Source: Enterobacter chuandaensis (GTDB taxonomy: Bacteria > Pseudomonadota > Gammaproteobacteria > Enterobacterales > Enterobacteriaceae). From it: a DNA stretch of 64,000 nt. Shown here piece after piece: positions 46,901 through 56,223 of the stretch. The first letter of the stretch is position 1; each line of letters opens with the position of its first letter. The notes beneath the pieces are model-generated. The model was not told where the DNA came from, ran no database searches, and saw only the letters and a list, made by a program, of their open reading frames with translations. The DNA lies in the NCBI RefSeq assembly GCF_003594915.1, contig NZ_QZCS01000005.1, positions 1-64,000 of the forward strand, in the 5' to 3' direction. A program made the position numbers and the translations under genes.

Positions 46901-47710
46901 TTCAGTAAAGAAGTGCGCGTCCGGGGTACGGGTCTGCGGAACGTTTGAGCCCCAGGCGATGATGTAGCTGGAGTTGTACCAGTCGGCGGATTCCGGCACG
47001 TCGGTCTGCTCGCCCCAGGTCTGCGGAGAGGCAGGCGGAAGGTCACAGTACCAGTCGTAGAAGCTCAGGCAGGTACCGCCGATAAGAGACAGGTAACGCG
47101 CGCCGGAGGCGTAAGAAACCATCGACATCGCCGGGATGGGCGAGAAGCCCGCCACGCGGTCAGGACCGTAGGTTTTGACGGTGTAGACGTTGGAGGCGGC
47201 AATCAGCTCGTTCACCTCTTTCCAGGATGAGCGAACGAAGCCACCGCGACCGCGAGCCTGCTTGAAGCTTTTTGCTTTGTCGGCATCTTCAATAATGGAC
47301 GCCCAGGCATCAACCGGATCGCTGTGCTGAACTTTCGCTTCACGCCACATCTTCATCAGGCGTTTGCGCATCAGCGGGTATTTCAGGCGGTTGGCGCTGT
47401 AGAGATACCAGGAGTAGCTGGCACCACGCGGGCAGCCGCGCGGTTCGTGGTTAGGCATGTCCGGACGGGTGCGCGGATAGTCAGTCTGCTGCATTTCCCA
47501 GGTCACCAGACCGTTTTTAACGAAAATCTTCCAGCTACATGAGCCAGTGCAGTTCACGCCGTGGGTAGAACGGACGACTTTGTCATGCTGCCAGCGCTGA
47601 CGGTAACCGTCTTCCCAGTCCCGGTTGGTATCCAGAACCTGGCCGTGCCCATCGGCAAAAGTTTCACCCTTCTGTTTGAAGTAGCGAAACCGGTCCAAAA
47701 ATTTGCTCAT
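43967..47710 (-). CDS. narG: Respiratory nitrate reductase alpha subunit
   Basis: NarG reduces nitrate to nitrite at a Mo-bisMGD centre on the cytoplasmic face. At 1247 residues it is the E. coli length. The N-terminal cluster FS0 has the His/Cys ligands in STHGVNCTGSCSW (His49, Cys53, Cys57), and the Mo-ligand Asp lies in the WYNSSYIIAWGSNVPQT region (about 222). It is first in narGHJI, 382 bp from narK, with an FNR site and NarL heptamers upstream. Confidence 0.98.
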   Translation of the reverse strand: MSKFLDRFRYFKQKGETFADGHGQVLDTNRDWEDGYRQRWQHDKVVRSTHGVNCTGSCSWKIFVKNGLVTWEMQQTDYPRTRPDMPNHEPRGCPRGASYSWYLYSANRLKYPLMRKRLMKMWREAKVQHSDPVDAWASIIEDADKAKSFKQARGRGGFVRSSWKEVNELIAASNVYTVKTYGPDRVAGFSPIPAMSMVSYASGARYLSLIGGTCLSFYDWYCDLPPASPQTWGEQTDVPESADWYNSSYIIAWGSNVPQTRTPDAHFFTEVRYKGTKTVAVTPDYAEIAKLCDLWLAPKQGTDAAMAMAMGHVMLREFHLDKPSQYFTDYVRRYTDMPMLVMLEERDGYYAAGRTLRAADLVDALGQENNPEWKTVAYNSNGELVAPNGSIGFRWGEKGKWNLEQRNGTTGEETELRLSMLGSQDEIAEVGFPYFGGEGSEHFNKVELKNVLMHKLPVKRLQLADGSTALVTTVYDLTMANYGLERGLNDENCATGYDDVKAYTPAWAEQITGVPRAQIVRIAREFAENADKTHGRSMIIVGAGLNHWYHLDMNYRGLINMLIFCGCVGQSGGGWAHYVGQEKLRPQTGWQPLAFALDWQRPARHMNSTSYFYNHSSQWRYETVTAQELLSPMADKSRYSGHLIDFNVRAERMGWLPSAPQLGTNPLRIAEAAKQAGMSPVDYTVKSLKDGSIRFAAEQPENGKNHPRNLFIWRSNLLGSSGKGHEYMLKYLLGTENGIQGKDLGKQGGVKPEEVEWKDNGLDGKLDLVVTLDFRLSSTCLYSDIVLPTATWYEKDDMNTSDMHPFIHPLSAAVDPAWESKSDWDIYKDIAKKFSEVCVGHLGKETDVVTLPIQHDSAAELAQPLDVKDWKKGECDLIPGVTAPHIIPVERDYPATYERFTSIGPLMEKIGNGGKGIAWNTQSEMDLLRKLNYTKADGPAKGQPMLNTAIDAAEMILTLAPETNGHVAVKAWAALSEFTGRDHTHLATNKEEEKIRFRDIQAQPRKIISSPTWSGLEDEHVSYNAGYTNVHELIPWRTLSGRQSLYQDHQWMRDFGESLLVYRPPIDTRSVKAVMGAKSNGNPEKALNFLTPHQKWGIHSTYSDNLLMLTLSRGGPIVWMSETDAKDLGIEDNDWIEVFNSNGALTARAVVSQRVPAGMTMMYHAQERIVNLPGSEITEQRGGIHNSVTRITPKPTHMIGGYAQLAYGFNYYGTVGSNRDEFVVVRKMKNINWLDGEGNDQVQESVK

Positions 47711-48050
47711 CGGGTATCTCCTGTATGGAGCCTGTGGCTCTCTAAATCGACATTGCTGATTTGCAGCGAAGGTAACGCCCTGAAAGAGGAGGAGAATTGA
47801 TAACGATCAAGACGAAGAGGGACTTTAAAAGGAGGGGTTAGGCTAAATACCACCAAAGCGGTATACTTTTAATGTGAATAACCAAATGATTTATAAAGAG
47901 ATTTACGATTCATCGTACAATAACCCCGGCAAAATTTAACATCTCAGGTATTAAGGGGTAGACCCACCTGTAAAGCGATGGCGATCACAGTGTTACCTGC
48001 AAACGTCTGCTGTGAAAAGCATCAGTATGTTGTAACTATAATGCGGGTTA
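47711..48050 (-). promoter_or_regulatory. narG: narG control region: FNR site and NarL heptamer
   Basis: TTGATAACGATCAA at 47797-47810 is a perfect FNR consensus (TTGAT-N4-ATCAA), positioned as in E. coli narG. A NarL heptamer (TACCCCT on the minus strand, 47954-47960) lies about 150 bp further up, where nitrate-bound NarL acts with IHF looping. No gene is present in this stretch. Confidence 0.85.
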
Positions 48051-48077
48051 AAAAAAACGCGGCCCAAAGGCCGCGTA
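48051..48077 (-). terminator. narK terminator
   Basis: Minus strand: CGCGGCC, loop TTTG, GGCCGCG, then T tract. Confidence 0.9.
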
Positions 48078-48092
48078 AACGGATAATCAAAC

Positions 48093-49496
48093 TTACTTAT
48101 TTTTTTTGGTATTACGGCCATATACCAGCCACGTAATCACAACGCAGGCGATATAGAAGACGAGAAAGACTTTCATGGCGCCAGCCGGAGAGCCGGTCAG
48201 ATCCAGAGAGATACCAAACGCTTTGGGGATAAAGAAGCCGCCAATTGCACCAATGGCAGAGATAAAGCCCAGGGCCGCAGCCGTATCCGTCGCCGCCTCA
48301 CGCATGGCCTGCTCGTCACTTCCGCCCTGCGCCTTAACGCGATCCATCGTCAGCTTGCGGAAGATCACGGAGATCATCTGGAAGGTGGACGCACTCCCCA
48401 GCCCGGCCGTCAGGAACAGCACCATAAACACGCCGAAGAAGGCAATGAAGTTACCGCCCTGCCCGTCAGCAGGCAACGTCAGGAACAGCAGCGCGCAGAA
48501 GACCGCCATCACAACGAAGTTCACCAGCGTTACGCGGGTACCGCCCAGGCGGTCAGACACCATGCCGCCCAGCGAACGAGCCAGCGCGCCAATAAACGGA
48601 CCGAAGAAGGCGAATTGCAGGATCTGCACGTCGGGGAACTGGGTTTTCGACAGCATGGCGAAGCCCGCAGAGAAGCCGATGAACGAACCGAAGGTAGCCA
48701 GATAAAGCAGCGCCATTACCCAGAGGTGACCACGTTTCAGTACCGGAAGCTGTTCGCTCAGGGATGCCTTCGACGCGGTCAGATCGTTCATAAAGAACCA
48801 TGCCGCGAGGGTGAAGACCACCAGGAACGGAACCCAAATCCAGGCCGCATTCTGCAGATAGAGGGAAGAACCATCCGCCTGCTCAACGCCACCGCCGCCA
48901 AAGGCCGCAAAAATAGAAACTGAAATCGCCAGCGGCGCAATCAGCTGCATCACGCTCACGCCCATGTTACCCAGGCCGCCGTTAATACCCAGCGCGCCGC
49001 CCTGCTTCGCTTTAGGGAAGAAGAAGCTGATGTTTGCCATGCTGGAGGCGAAGTTAGCCCCAGCGAAACCGCACAGCAGGGAGATAATCACGAACACGCT
49101 GAACGGCGTGGAGGTGTCCTGCACCGCAAAGCCCAGCCACACGCAAGGGACGATCATGATACCCGTACTGAACGCCGTCCAGCGACGACCGCCGAATACC
49201 GGGACCATAAACGCATAAGGTACACGCAGCAGCGCGCCCGAAAGCGACGGCAGCGCGGTCAGCATAAACAGCTGATCGGTCGTAAACGTAAACCCTACTT
49301 TCGGTAGGTTTACCGCGACCGCGCTAAACAACATCCATACGCAAAACGCTAAAAGCAGACACGGAACGGAAATCCACAGATTTCGGCTTGCTACACGATG
49401 GCCGCGCTGTTGCCAGAACGCCGGATCCTCTGGACGCCATTCAGTAATAACGGCACCATTATCCCTTTCGGGAGCGGATGAGTGACTCATAGACAC
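48093..49496 (-). CDS. narK: Nitrate/nitrite antiporter NarK
   Basis: NarK exchanges external nitrate for internal nitrite to feed nitrate reductase. The 467-residue protein is a 12-span major facilitator of the NNP family; the glycine-rich nitrate signatures GFAGANFASSMANISFFFP (about 140) and the later GTAGLGSASTFQMI-like helix (here LTAGLGSASTF) are present. It is divergent from narX, and an FNR site lies about 55 bp before its start. Confidence 0.96.
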   Translation of the reverse strand: MSMSHSSAPERDNGAVITEWRPEDPAFWQQRGHRVASRNLWISVPCLLLAFCVWMLFSAVAVNLPKVGFTFTTDQLFMLTALPSLSGALLRVPYAFMVPVFGGRRWTAFSTGIMIVPCVWLGFAVQDTSTPFSVFVIISLLCGFAGANFASSMANISFFFPKAKQGGALGINGGLGNMGVSVMQLIAPLAISVSIFAAFGGGGVEQADGSSLYLQNAAWIWVPFLVVFTLAAWFFMNDLTASKASLSEQLPVLKRGHLWVMALLYLATFGSFIGFSAGFAMLSKTQFPDVQILQFAFFGPFIGALARSLGGMVSDRLGGTRVTLVNFVVMAVFCALLFLTLPADGQGGNFIAFFGVFMVLFLTAGLGSASTFQMISVIFRKLTMDRVKAQGGSDEQAMREAATDTAAALGFISAIGAIGGFFIPKAFGISLDLTGSPAGAMKVFLVFYIACVVITWLVYGRNTKKNK

Positions 49497-49548
49497 CTCT
49501 GATTCTCGAATGATGCTGCAAACATTAGGGTTTTAGAGCGGCGGTAAG

Positions 49549-49562
49549 TTGATATAAATCAA
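49549..49562 (-). promoter_or_regulatory. narK: FNR site of narK
   Basis: TTGATATAAATCAA is a perfect FNR palindrome. It sits in the 303-bp narK-narX gap together with NarL-like heptamers and the inverted pair TTACTCCT/AGGAGTAA around 49688-49713. No gene lies in the gap. Confidence 0.85.
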
Positions 49563-49799
49563 AGGAAAAGTGGAAGGATTTGCGGCCTGAAAAAAGCCCT
49601 CATCCTTAGTGAGTAGGATATATCGGTAAAAAAGACGTGGTTTTTCACGGTGCTGTCGATTCCCTGCTCCTTCCTCCCCCTCCCCCTTACTCCTTTGGCA
49701 ATTTAGGAGTAATCCTTTATTGGTATGGGTATACTCCAGGGTATGCACCAGAATAGCGCCATTCCTGCAAGCAGGCCACGTCAGGAGCCCGGCAACTCT

Positions 49800-51596
49800 A
49801 TGTTAAAAAGATGTTTATCACCGCTGACTCTCGTGAATCAGGTTGCCCTGATTGTTTTGCTGTCCACCGCCCTCGGCGTGACCGGCATGGCGATTTCTGG
49901 CTGGCTGGTACAAGGGGTACAGGGTAATGCGCATGCCATCAATGAGGCAGGCTCGCTACGCATGCAGAGTTACCGTCTGCTGGCATCGGTTCCCCTGACG
50001 CAGGACGATCGGCCATTAATTGATGAGATGGAGCGCACGGCCTTCAGCCCCGAGCTGGAAAACGCCGCCATTCGCGCCGGTCAGGAATCCCAGCTTAAAG
50101 CGCTTCAGGGCTACTGGCACACCCAGCTGGAGCCCGGTCTGAAACAGGCGCGTACCACGGAGGCCGTTGCGCAGGACGTGGCGGGTTTTGTCTCCCGCAT
50201 CGATTCGCTGGTCTCCGCTTTTGACCAAACCACCGAACTCCGCATCGACCGGGTGGTGATGGTACATCGCGCTATGGCCCTCTTTATGGGCCTGCTGCTG
50301 ATCTTCACCATCGTCTGGCTCCGGGCGCGGCTGCTGAACCCATGGAAACAGCTGCTGGCAATGGCGCGCGCCGTCACGAACAGAGATTTTACCCAGCGCA
50401 CGCACATCAGCGGGCGCAACGAGATGGCCATGCTTGGCCAGGCACTGAATACCATGTCGGCTGAGCTGTCCGAAAGCTACGCGGTGCTGGAGCAACGCGT
50501 GCAGGAAAAAACGGCCGGGCTGGAGCAGAAAAACGAAATCCTCTCCTTCCTGTGGCAGGCTAATCGTCGTCTGCACATGCAGGTCCCGTTATGCGAACGC
50601 CTCTCGCCGGTGCTCAACGGGCTGCAAAATCTGACCCTGCTGCACGATCTGGAGCTGCGGGTTTACGATGTGGAAGATGAAGAGAACCACCAGGAATTCA
50701 CCTGTCAGTCGGACATGTCCTGCGATGACAAAGGCTGTCATCTTTGCCCGCGCGGCCTGCCGCCGCTGACGTCTGGCGGCACCACGCTGAAATGGCGTCT
50801 GACGGACAGCCACACCCAGTACGGCATTCTGCTGGCCACCCTGCCTACAGGGCGTCACCTGAGCCACGACCAGCAGCAGCTGGTAGATACGCTGGTTGAA
50901 CAGCTTACGGCCACGCTGGCGCTCGACAGGCATCAGGAAAAACAGCAGCAGCTGATCGTGATGGAAGAGCGTGCCACCATCGCCCGCGAGCTTCACGACT
51001 CTATCGCTCAGTCGCTCTCCTGTATGAAAATGCAGGTGAGCTGCCTGCAGATGCAGGACGCGGAAATGCCGGAAAGCAACAAACAGCTGCTGAGCCAGAT
51101 CCGCAACGAGCTGAATACCTCCTGGGTACAGCTGCGCGAACTGCTGACCACCTTCCGCCTGCAACTGACCGAGCCGGGTCTGCGCCCGGCACTGGAATCC
51201 AGCTGCCAGGAATTTAGCGCCCGTCTGGGGTTCCCGGTGAAGCTGGATTACCAGCTGCCACCGCGGTTTGTTCCCTCGCATCAGGCGATTCATCTGCTGC
51301 AGATCGCCCGCGAAGCGCTGAGCAACGTGCTTAAACACGCTGAAGCGACGGCGGTTACGGTCACCGTTAGCCAGCACGACAATCAGGTCAGGCTGACGGT
51401 TCACGACAACGGCCGCGGCGTGCCGGAAAATGCCGAACGCACTAACCACTATGGTTTAATTATCATGCGAGACCGCGCCCAAAGCCTGCGCGGTGATTGC
51501 CAGGTTCGCCGGAGAGAGACGGGTGGCACGGAAGTTGTGGTCACCTTTATTCCCGAAAAACCGCTTACAACTGCTCAAGGAGAAACCCATGACTAA
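49800..51596 (+). CDS. narX: Nitrate/nitrite sensor kinase NarX
   Basis: NarX senses periplasmic nitrate and nitrite and phosphorylates NarL. The 598-residue protein has two membrane spans around a periplasmic sensor containing the P-box ([18 protein letters not shown], about 45), a HAMP linker, a central cysteine cluster ([18 protein letters not shown], about 303) and a HisKA_3 kinase: the phosphorylated His is in [12 protein letters not shown] (about 399) and the ATP site in [12 protein letters not shown] chose the ATG at 49800, which gives the E. coli length; an upstream ATG at 49725 is in frame. It overlaps narL by 8 bp. Confidence 0.97.
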   Translation: MLKRCLSPLTLVNQVALIVLLSTALGVTGMAISGWLVQGVQGNAHAINEAGSLRMQSYRLLASVPLTQDDRPLIDEMERTAFSPELENAAIRAGQESQLKALQGYWHTQLEPGLKQARTTEAVAQDVAGFVSRIDSLVSAFDQTTELRIDRVVMVHRAMALFMGLLLIFTIVWLRARLLNPWKQLLAMARAVTNRDFTQRTHISGRNEMAMLGQALNTMSAELSESYAVLEQRVQEKTAGLEQKNEILSFLWQANRRLHMQVPLCERLSPVLNGLQNLTLLHDLELRVYDVEDEENHQEFTCQSDMSCDDKGCHLCPRGLPPLTSGGTTLKWRLTDSHTQYGILLATLPTGRHLSHDQQQLVDTLVEQLTATLALDRHQEKQQQLIVMEERATIARELHDSIAQSLSCMKMQVSCLQMQDAEMPESNKQLLSQIRNELNTSWVQLRELLTTFRLQLTEPGLRPALESSCQEFSARLGFPVKLDYQLPPRFVPSHQAIHLLQIAREALSNVLKHAEATAVTVTVSQHDNQVRLTVHDNGRGVPENAERTNHYGLIIMRDRAQSLRGDCQVRRRETGGTEVVVTFIPEKPLTTAQGETHD

Positions 51597-52239
51597 TCAG
51601 GAACCGGCATCCATCCTGTTGATCGACGACCATCCGATGCTGCGTACTGGCGTAAAACAGCTGGTCAGCATGGCACCCGACATTACCGTCGTTGGCGAGG
51701 CCAGCAACGGTGAACAGGGCATTGAGCTTGCCGAATCCCTCGATCCGGACCTGATCCTGCTCGATCTCAACATGCCCGGCATGAACGGGCTGGAAACCCT
51801 CGACAAGCTGCGCGAGAAATCCCTTTCCGGTCGCGTGGTGGTGTTTAGCGTCTCCAACCACGAAGAGGACGTCGTCACGGCGCTGAAGCGCGGCGCGGAT
51901 GGCTATCTGCTGAAGGATATGGAGCCGGAAGACTTGCTTAAGGCACTGCAGCAGGCTGCCGCAGGCGAGATGGTGCTGAGCGAAGCCCTGACCCCGGTGC
52001 TGGCCGCCAGCCTGCGGGCGAACCGCGCCACGTCTGACCGCGACGTCAGCCAGTTAACGCCGCGCGAACGCGATATTCTTAAACTTATCGCCCAGGGCCT
52101 GCCGAACAAAATGATCGCCCGCCGTCTGGATATCACCGAAAGTACGGTCAAAGTGCACGTGAAGCATATGCTGAAGAAAATGAAGTTAAAATCGCGCGTT
52201 GAAGCCGCGGTGTGGGTCCATCAGGAACGTATTTTTTAA
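51589..52239 (+). CDS. narL: Nitrate response regulator NarL
   Basis: NarL activates narK and narGHJI and represses fermentative genes such as adhE when nitrate is present. The 216-residue protein has a receiver domain with Asp59 ([13 protein letters not shown]) and a LuxR-type helix-turn-helix at the end ([15 protein letters not shown], recognition helix [12 protein letters not shown]). It starts inside narX (8-bp overlap) and ends 3 bp from the converging ychO. Confidence 0.97.
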   Translation: MTNQEPASILLIDDHPMLRTGVKQLVSMAPDITVVGEASNGEQGIELAESLDPDLILLDLNMPGMNGLETLDKLREKSLSGRVVVFSVSNHEEDVVTALKRGADGYLLKDMEPEDLLKALQQAAAGEMVLSEALTPVLAASLRANRATSDRDVSQLTPRERDILKLIAQGLPNKMIARRLDITESTVKVHVKHMLKKMKLKSRVEAAVWVHQERIF

Positions 52240-52242
52240 GCA

Positions 52243-53649
52243 TTACTCATCCGGCAGCAGCTTCCAGCGCGGGTCGTCGTCAGGTAATGCGACCAGCGGC
52301 TGCGCCACGCTAAGCGTGATCTCATTGGACGAGACGCGCTGGCCCTTCGCATCTTCCACCACCGCCGAGAGGTGCCAGCGGTTTGTCGCCCCTTCCGCGT
52401 CATTCCAGGCAGGCATAATTACGCTCCAGCCGTCGGTACTGTCACTTTTCCCGGGTGACGTCAGGCTCAATGCCTGGGTATCACCCTGCCAGTGGATCTG
52501 ACGAATGCCGTGGGTGCTGCGAACCTGCAGCTTCAGCATGACGGTCTCGCCCCCTTTCAGATCCCACGGCGGGGTCGCCAGCCAGACGGACAGCGTTTTA
52601 CGCTGACGGAACTCCATGATCGGCAAACCACTGCGCTCCGGCGAGTCATAGCGGCTTCCGCGCAGGGAGCGCGTGGCCGCGACCTCCCCGGAGGAGAGCT
52701 GCTTAACCAGCGGCACGCCGAAGCGATAGTTAAGCTTCAGCCCGAGGTTATTCTGGCTCTCGCCGCTTTCGCCCTGCTTATGCCCGGCGGTCAGCGTCAC
52801 CAGCGGTACGGGGGTATAGTTAAGCCCGAGATTGACCGCCACCGGGTTGTGATACCCGGTTCCGCTGTTGAAGAGGTCGACGTTATCACCAAAATATTGC
52901 TCAAAGCTGACGCTGGTATTCAGGTGATGAAACCACGGCAGCCACGCTTTGGCGGTAACGTCATATCCCCGCGCCATGCGCTGCTCCTGGACGTCAGAGC
53001 GCTCGCGCCAGCTGGCAAAAGGCTGATAATAGTTGGCTGACAGGCGCAGATTCTCCCCCCACACCTCGGCGCCCAGTCCTGCACGCTGCAGGTTTTCGTC
53101 CAGCAGGTTGTCGTAAAAGGTGTTGTAGCCCAGCAGCCATTTTCCGGCGACCCAACGCTGGCCGATTCCGGCGTTACTGACCAGACCATCCGTCTGCTGC
53201 GTCAGGCCGAGCTGGCTCCAGCTCAGGTAACGGTTGTTATCGTTCCAGGGAATAAACCAGTTGCCGCTGCTGCCGTTGAATTTACCCTCGTTATCCACCA
53301 GTACGTTGACGCTGGCGTTACCCCAGGGCGACAGCCAGGATTCGATCTGCTGGTTCACCTCGCCGCTCACCGCGTCTCGCACCTGACCAAAGGCAAACTG
53401 CCGAGCCTGCTCGCCCGTAGTCAGGCCGTTGTCGGTCATACTGGCCTCACCAAAGGCTTTCGCCATTTCGGCGAGATGCTTTTCCCCCTCGCCGGTGGGG
53501 GCAGCCATACCGAGATCGGGCAGATTATCCCCGTTATTATCAAAGGGATTTTGTGCCTGCTGGATAAAGGAATTTGGCGCACCGTGAACGGCTCCGGCAG
53601 TAACAAGGGAGAGTAAAACAAGCGTTCGGAAAGGGGGAGAAACAGTCAT
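52243..53649 (-). CDS. ychO: YchO, inverse autotransporter beta-domain protein
   Basis: YchO is an invasin/intimin-like outer-membrane barrel linked to adhesion in pathogenic E. coli. The 468-residue precursor has a signal peptide (MTVSPPFRTLVLLSLVTAGA ending VHG before APNSF), the inverse-autotransporter barrel (SWLSPWGNASVNV, YNTFYDNLLDENLQRAGLG, HNPVAVNLGLNYTPVPLVTL) and one Ig-like domain at the C-terminus. The start is uncertain: 53649 gives the better signal peptide, while 53688 is also in frame; neither has a strong RBS. It lies 75 bp downstream of nasA with no visible terminator between. Confidence 0.9.
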   Translation of the reverse strand: MTVSPPFRTLVLLSLVTAGAVHGAPNSFIQQAQNPFDNNGDNLPDLGMAAPTGEGEKHLAEMAKAFGEASMTDNGLTTGEQARQFAFGQVRDAVSGEVNQQIESWLSPWGNASVNVLVDNEGKFNGSSGNWFIPWNDNNRYLSWSQLGLTQQTDGLVSNAGIGQRWVAGKWLLGYNTFYDNLLDENLQRAGLGAEVWGENLRLSANYYQPFASWRERSDVQEQRMARGYDVTAKAWLPWFHHLNTSVSFEQYFGDNVDLFNSGTGYHNPVAVNLGLNYTPVPLVTLTAGHKQGESGESQNNLGLKLNYRFGVPLVKQLSSGEVAATRSLRGSRYDSPERSGLPIMEFRQRKTLSVWLATPPWDLKGGETVMLKLQVRSTHGIRQIHWQGDTQALSLTSPGKSDSTDGWSVIMPAWNDAEGATNRWHLSAVVEDAKGQRVSSNEITLSVAQPLVALPDDDPRWKLLPDE

Positions 53650-53724
53650 CAATGTCGTAAGAATTACCCGGTGCTTACGTAAGAACACCCGTTACCTTAA
53701 CGCGATTTCCCCCCCTTTGCAGCT

Positions 53725-56223
53725 TTAAGGAGAATTTTCCGGAATTTCCTGAAACATTGTTTTGAGCTCAGGCACGCACGAACCGCAGTTCGTTCCGCAG
53801 CGTAACCGCCCGCCCAGCATGGTTACGGAATCACACCCTCCTGCAATCGCTTCCCGTATCGCGTTTTCTCCTACGCTGAAACAGCTGCAGATGATGCGCC
53901 CCGGATCTATAACTCTCCCCGCGCCCTGCCCGTTCAGCAGCGCATGGCGCTCGGCGGGCGTCGAGGGCGGCGACTGAAAAGCAGCTTCAATCACCGGGTG
54001 CGCCAGCACCGGTAATGCGGTGCCTTCCCAGAAGCCGAGCATCAGTTCGCCGTTATGCCAGGCCAGCACGCTGCTGCGTTCTCCGGTTTGCGCAACCTGC
54101 AGCTGCCAGCCCCGGTCGCTGGCATACTCCATGACCCACGACAGCAGCGGTTTATCACCCGCTATCGTCAGGCGAGAAGCTTTACGCCACCAGTAAACCG
54201 AGGGTGGCATTTCCGGCCATTCCCGGGCATAGAGTTCCCCCTGCCAGGCAGGTTGCCAGGGCATGATTCTGACGGCGGTTTGTTTACTCTCCGGCTGGCC
54301 CGAAGCCGGATCGACGCGCCCTTCCACCAGCGCATTGACCTTTCCCTGGCGGGCAAACTCAGCGTTCCAGTGCATCGGGGCAAACGCTTCGCCTTTCCGT
54401 ATTCCGTCGTTGATTCGTACTCTGGCCACCATCACCCCGCGCGGCGAACTGATGCGCGCCAGCTGGCCGTCATACAACGAAAACCGGATGGCGTCTGCGG
54501 CGCAAACCTCAACAAACGGCTCCGCGATATGCTGCATCAGCCGGGGCACGTATCCCGTACGGGTCATGGTGTGCCACTGGTCGCGGATACGGCCAGAATT
54601 GAGGATCACCGGGTATAGCGCGGTAGTCACCGCGCCGTGCGGCAGCGGATCGACAGGCACTATGTTTCGGCGCGGAAAATTCCCCGTCGGCCACTGGTAC
54701 GGCTCAAGCCGATCCCACGCTTCACGGGTTAGCCCAGCCAGTTCATGCAGGTTCAATGCCCGCGCGCCGTCATTTTCAAAGGCCGTCAGCGCCGCATGCT
54801 CGCAAAAAATCTCCTGCGGATGTTGCCAGGCAAAGGCCTCGCCGTAGCCCAGCTGTTTTGCCACCTGCGCCACGATCCACCAGTCCGGCTTCGCCTCGCC
54901 CGGCGCGGGCAGAAACGCGCGCTGGCGCGAAATGCGCCGCTCAGAATTGGTCACCGTGCCGTTTTTTTCTCCCCAGCCCAGTGCCGGAAAACGGATATGG
55001 GCGAACCGGCTGGTGTCGGTATCTTTCGTCACTTCAGAGACAATCACCAGCGGACAGGCCGCCAGCGCCTGACACACCGCGTGGCTGTCCGGCAGCGATA
55101 CGGCAGGGTTAGTGCCCATGATCCACACCGCCTTCACCTCGCCGCGGGCGATGGCGTCAAACAGCTCCACCGCCATCAGGCCCGGCGTCTGCGCCAGCCG
55201 CTCGGTTCCCCAGAAACGCGCCACCCGCGAGAGATCGTCCGGCTCGAAACTCATATGCGCCGCTAACTGGTTCGCCAGCCCGCCCACTTCCCGTCCGCCC
55301 ATGGCGTTTGGCTGTCCGGTCAGCGAAAACGGACCGCAGCCCGGACGGTTGAACTTCCCGCTGGCAAGATGCACGTTAATGATGGCATTACACTTGTCGC
55401 TGCCGCTGGAGGACTGGTTGATCCCCATGGTGTAGAGCGTAATGGCGCGAGGCGCGGTGACAAACCAGTCGTAAAAAGTACCAATGTCCTCTGATGGAAG
55501 GTCACAAAACGCCGCCACGCGGGCAATCGGCCACTCATCGGCGCCCTGGATCAGATTGAGCAACCCCACAAACAGCCCGGCATCGCTGCCGGGCCTGAGC
55601 GCCAGGTGAAGATCGGCGATATCGCAGGTGGCGGTGTTGCGCGGGTCAATCACCACCACCTTCATCTGCGGATTGTTGTGCTTTGCCTGCACCAGCCGCT
55701 GATAGAGCACCGGATGCGTCCACGCCGCGTTCGATCCCACCAGCACCACCAGGTCGCTGTTTTCCACGTCCTCGTAGCTGCACGGCACCACGTCTTCACC
55801 GAAGGCACGCTTGTAGCCCACCACCGCCGAGGACATGCAGAGCCGCGAGTTGGTATCAATGTTTGCCGCGCCAATAAACCCTTTCATCAGCTTATTGGCG
55901 GCATAGTAATCCTCGGTTAACAGCTGGCCGGAGGCGTAAAACGCCACCGCCTGCGGCCCCCATGTGTCGATAATCTCCCTCAGCCTCTCACTCGCCGCGC
56001 CGAGCGCCTGCGTCCAGTCCACCTCAAGGCCGTCAACAACGGGGCACAGCAAGCGCCCCTGTAACCCCGTCGTATCGCCCAGGGCTGACCCTTTCACGCA
56101 CAGGCGACCAAAGTTCGCAGGATGGGTGTCATCCCCCCGAACGCTGACCGCTCCATCTTCCAGGCTTGCGACCACGCCGCAGCCCACCCCGCAGTAGGGG
56201 CACGTTGTCCGGGTTTCCGTCAT
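53725..56223 (-). CDS. nasA: Assimilatory nitrate reductase NasA
   Basis: NasA reduces nitrate to nitrite for nitrogen assimilation in the cytoplasm. The 832-residue Mo-bisMGD enzyme has an N-terminal [4Fe-4S] motif with Cys8, Cys11, Cys15 and Cys42 (CPYCGVGC, RLCVKG), three molybdopterin domains (GINQSSSGSDKCNAI is part of the cofactor site) and, as in Klebsiella NasA, a C-terminal BFD-type [2Fe-2S] domain (CSCFSVG then CGTNCGSC, about 785-820). I chose the ATG at 56223; it overlaps the nasB stop by 4 bp. An upstream ATG at 56265 would extend into nasB. It is the last nas gene. Confidence 0.96.
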   Translation of the reverse strand: MTETRTTCPYCGVGCGVVASLEDGAVSVRGDDTHPANFGRLCVKGSALGDTTGLQGRLLCPVVDGLEVDWTQALGAASERLREIIDTWGPQAVAFYASGQLLTEDYYAANKLMKGFIGAANIDTNSRLCMSSAVVGYKRAFGEDVVPCSYEDVENSDLVVLVGSNAAWTHPVLYQRLVQAKHNNPQMKVVVIDPRNTATCDIADLHLALRPGSDAGLFVGLLNLIQGADEWPIARVAAFCDLPSEDIGTFYDWFVTAPRAITLYTMGINQSSSGSDKCNAIINVHLASGKFNRPGCGPFSLTGQPNAMGGREVGGLANQLAAHMSFEPDDLSRVARFWGTERLAQTPGLMAVELFDAIARGEVKAVWIMGTNPAVSLPDSHAVCQALAACPLVIVSEVTKDTDTSRFAHIRFPALGWGEKNGTVTNSERRISRQRAFLPAPGEAKPDWWIVAQVAKQLGYGEAFAWQHPQEIFCEHAALTAFENDGARALNLHELAGLTREAWDRLEPYQWPTGNFPRRNIVPVDPLPHGAVTTALYPVILNSGRIRDQWHTMTRTGYVPRLMQHIAEPFVEVCAADAIRFSLYDGQLARISSPRGVMVARVRINDGIRKGEAFAPMHWNAEFARQGKVNALVEGRVDPASGQPESKQTAVRIMPWQPAWQGELYAREWPEMPPSVYWWRKASRLTIAGDKPLLSWVMEYASDRGWQLQVAQTGERSSVLAWHNGELMLGFWEGTALPVLAHPVIEAAFQSPPSTPAERHALLNGQGAGRVIDPGRIICSCFSVGENAIREAIAGGCDSVTMLGGRLRCGTNCGSCVPELKTMFQEIPENSP

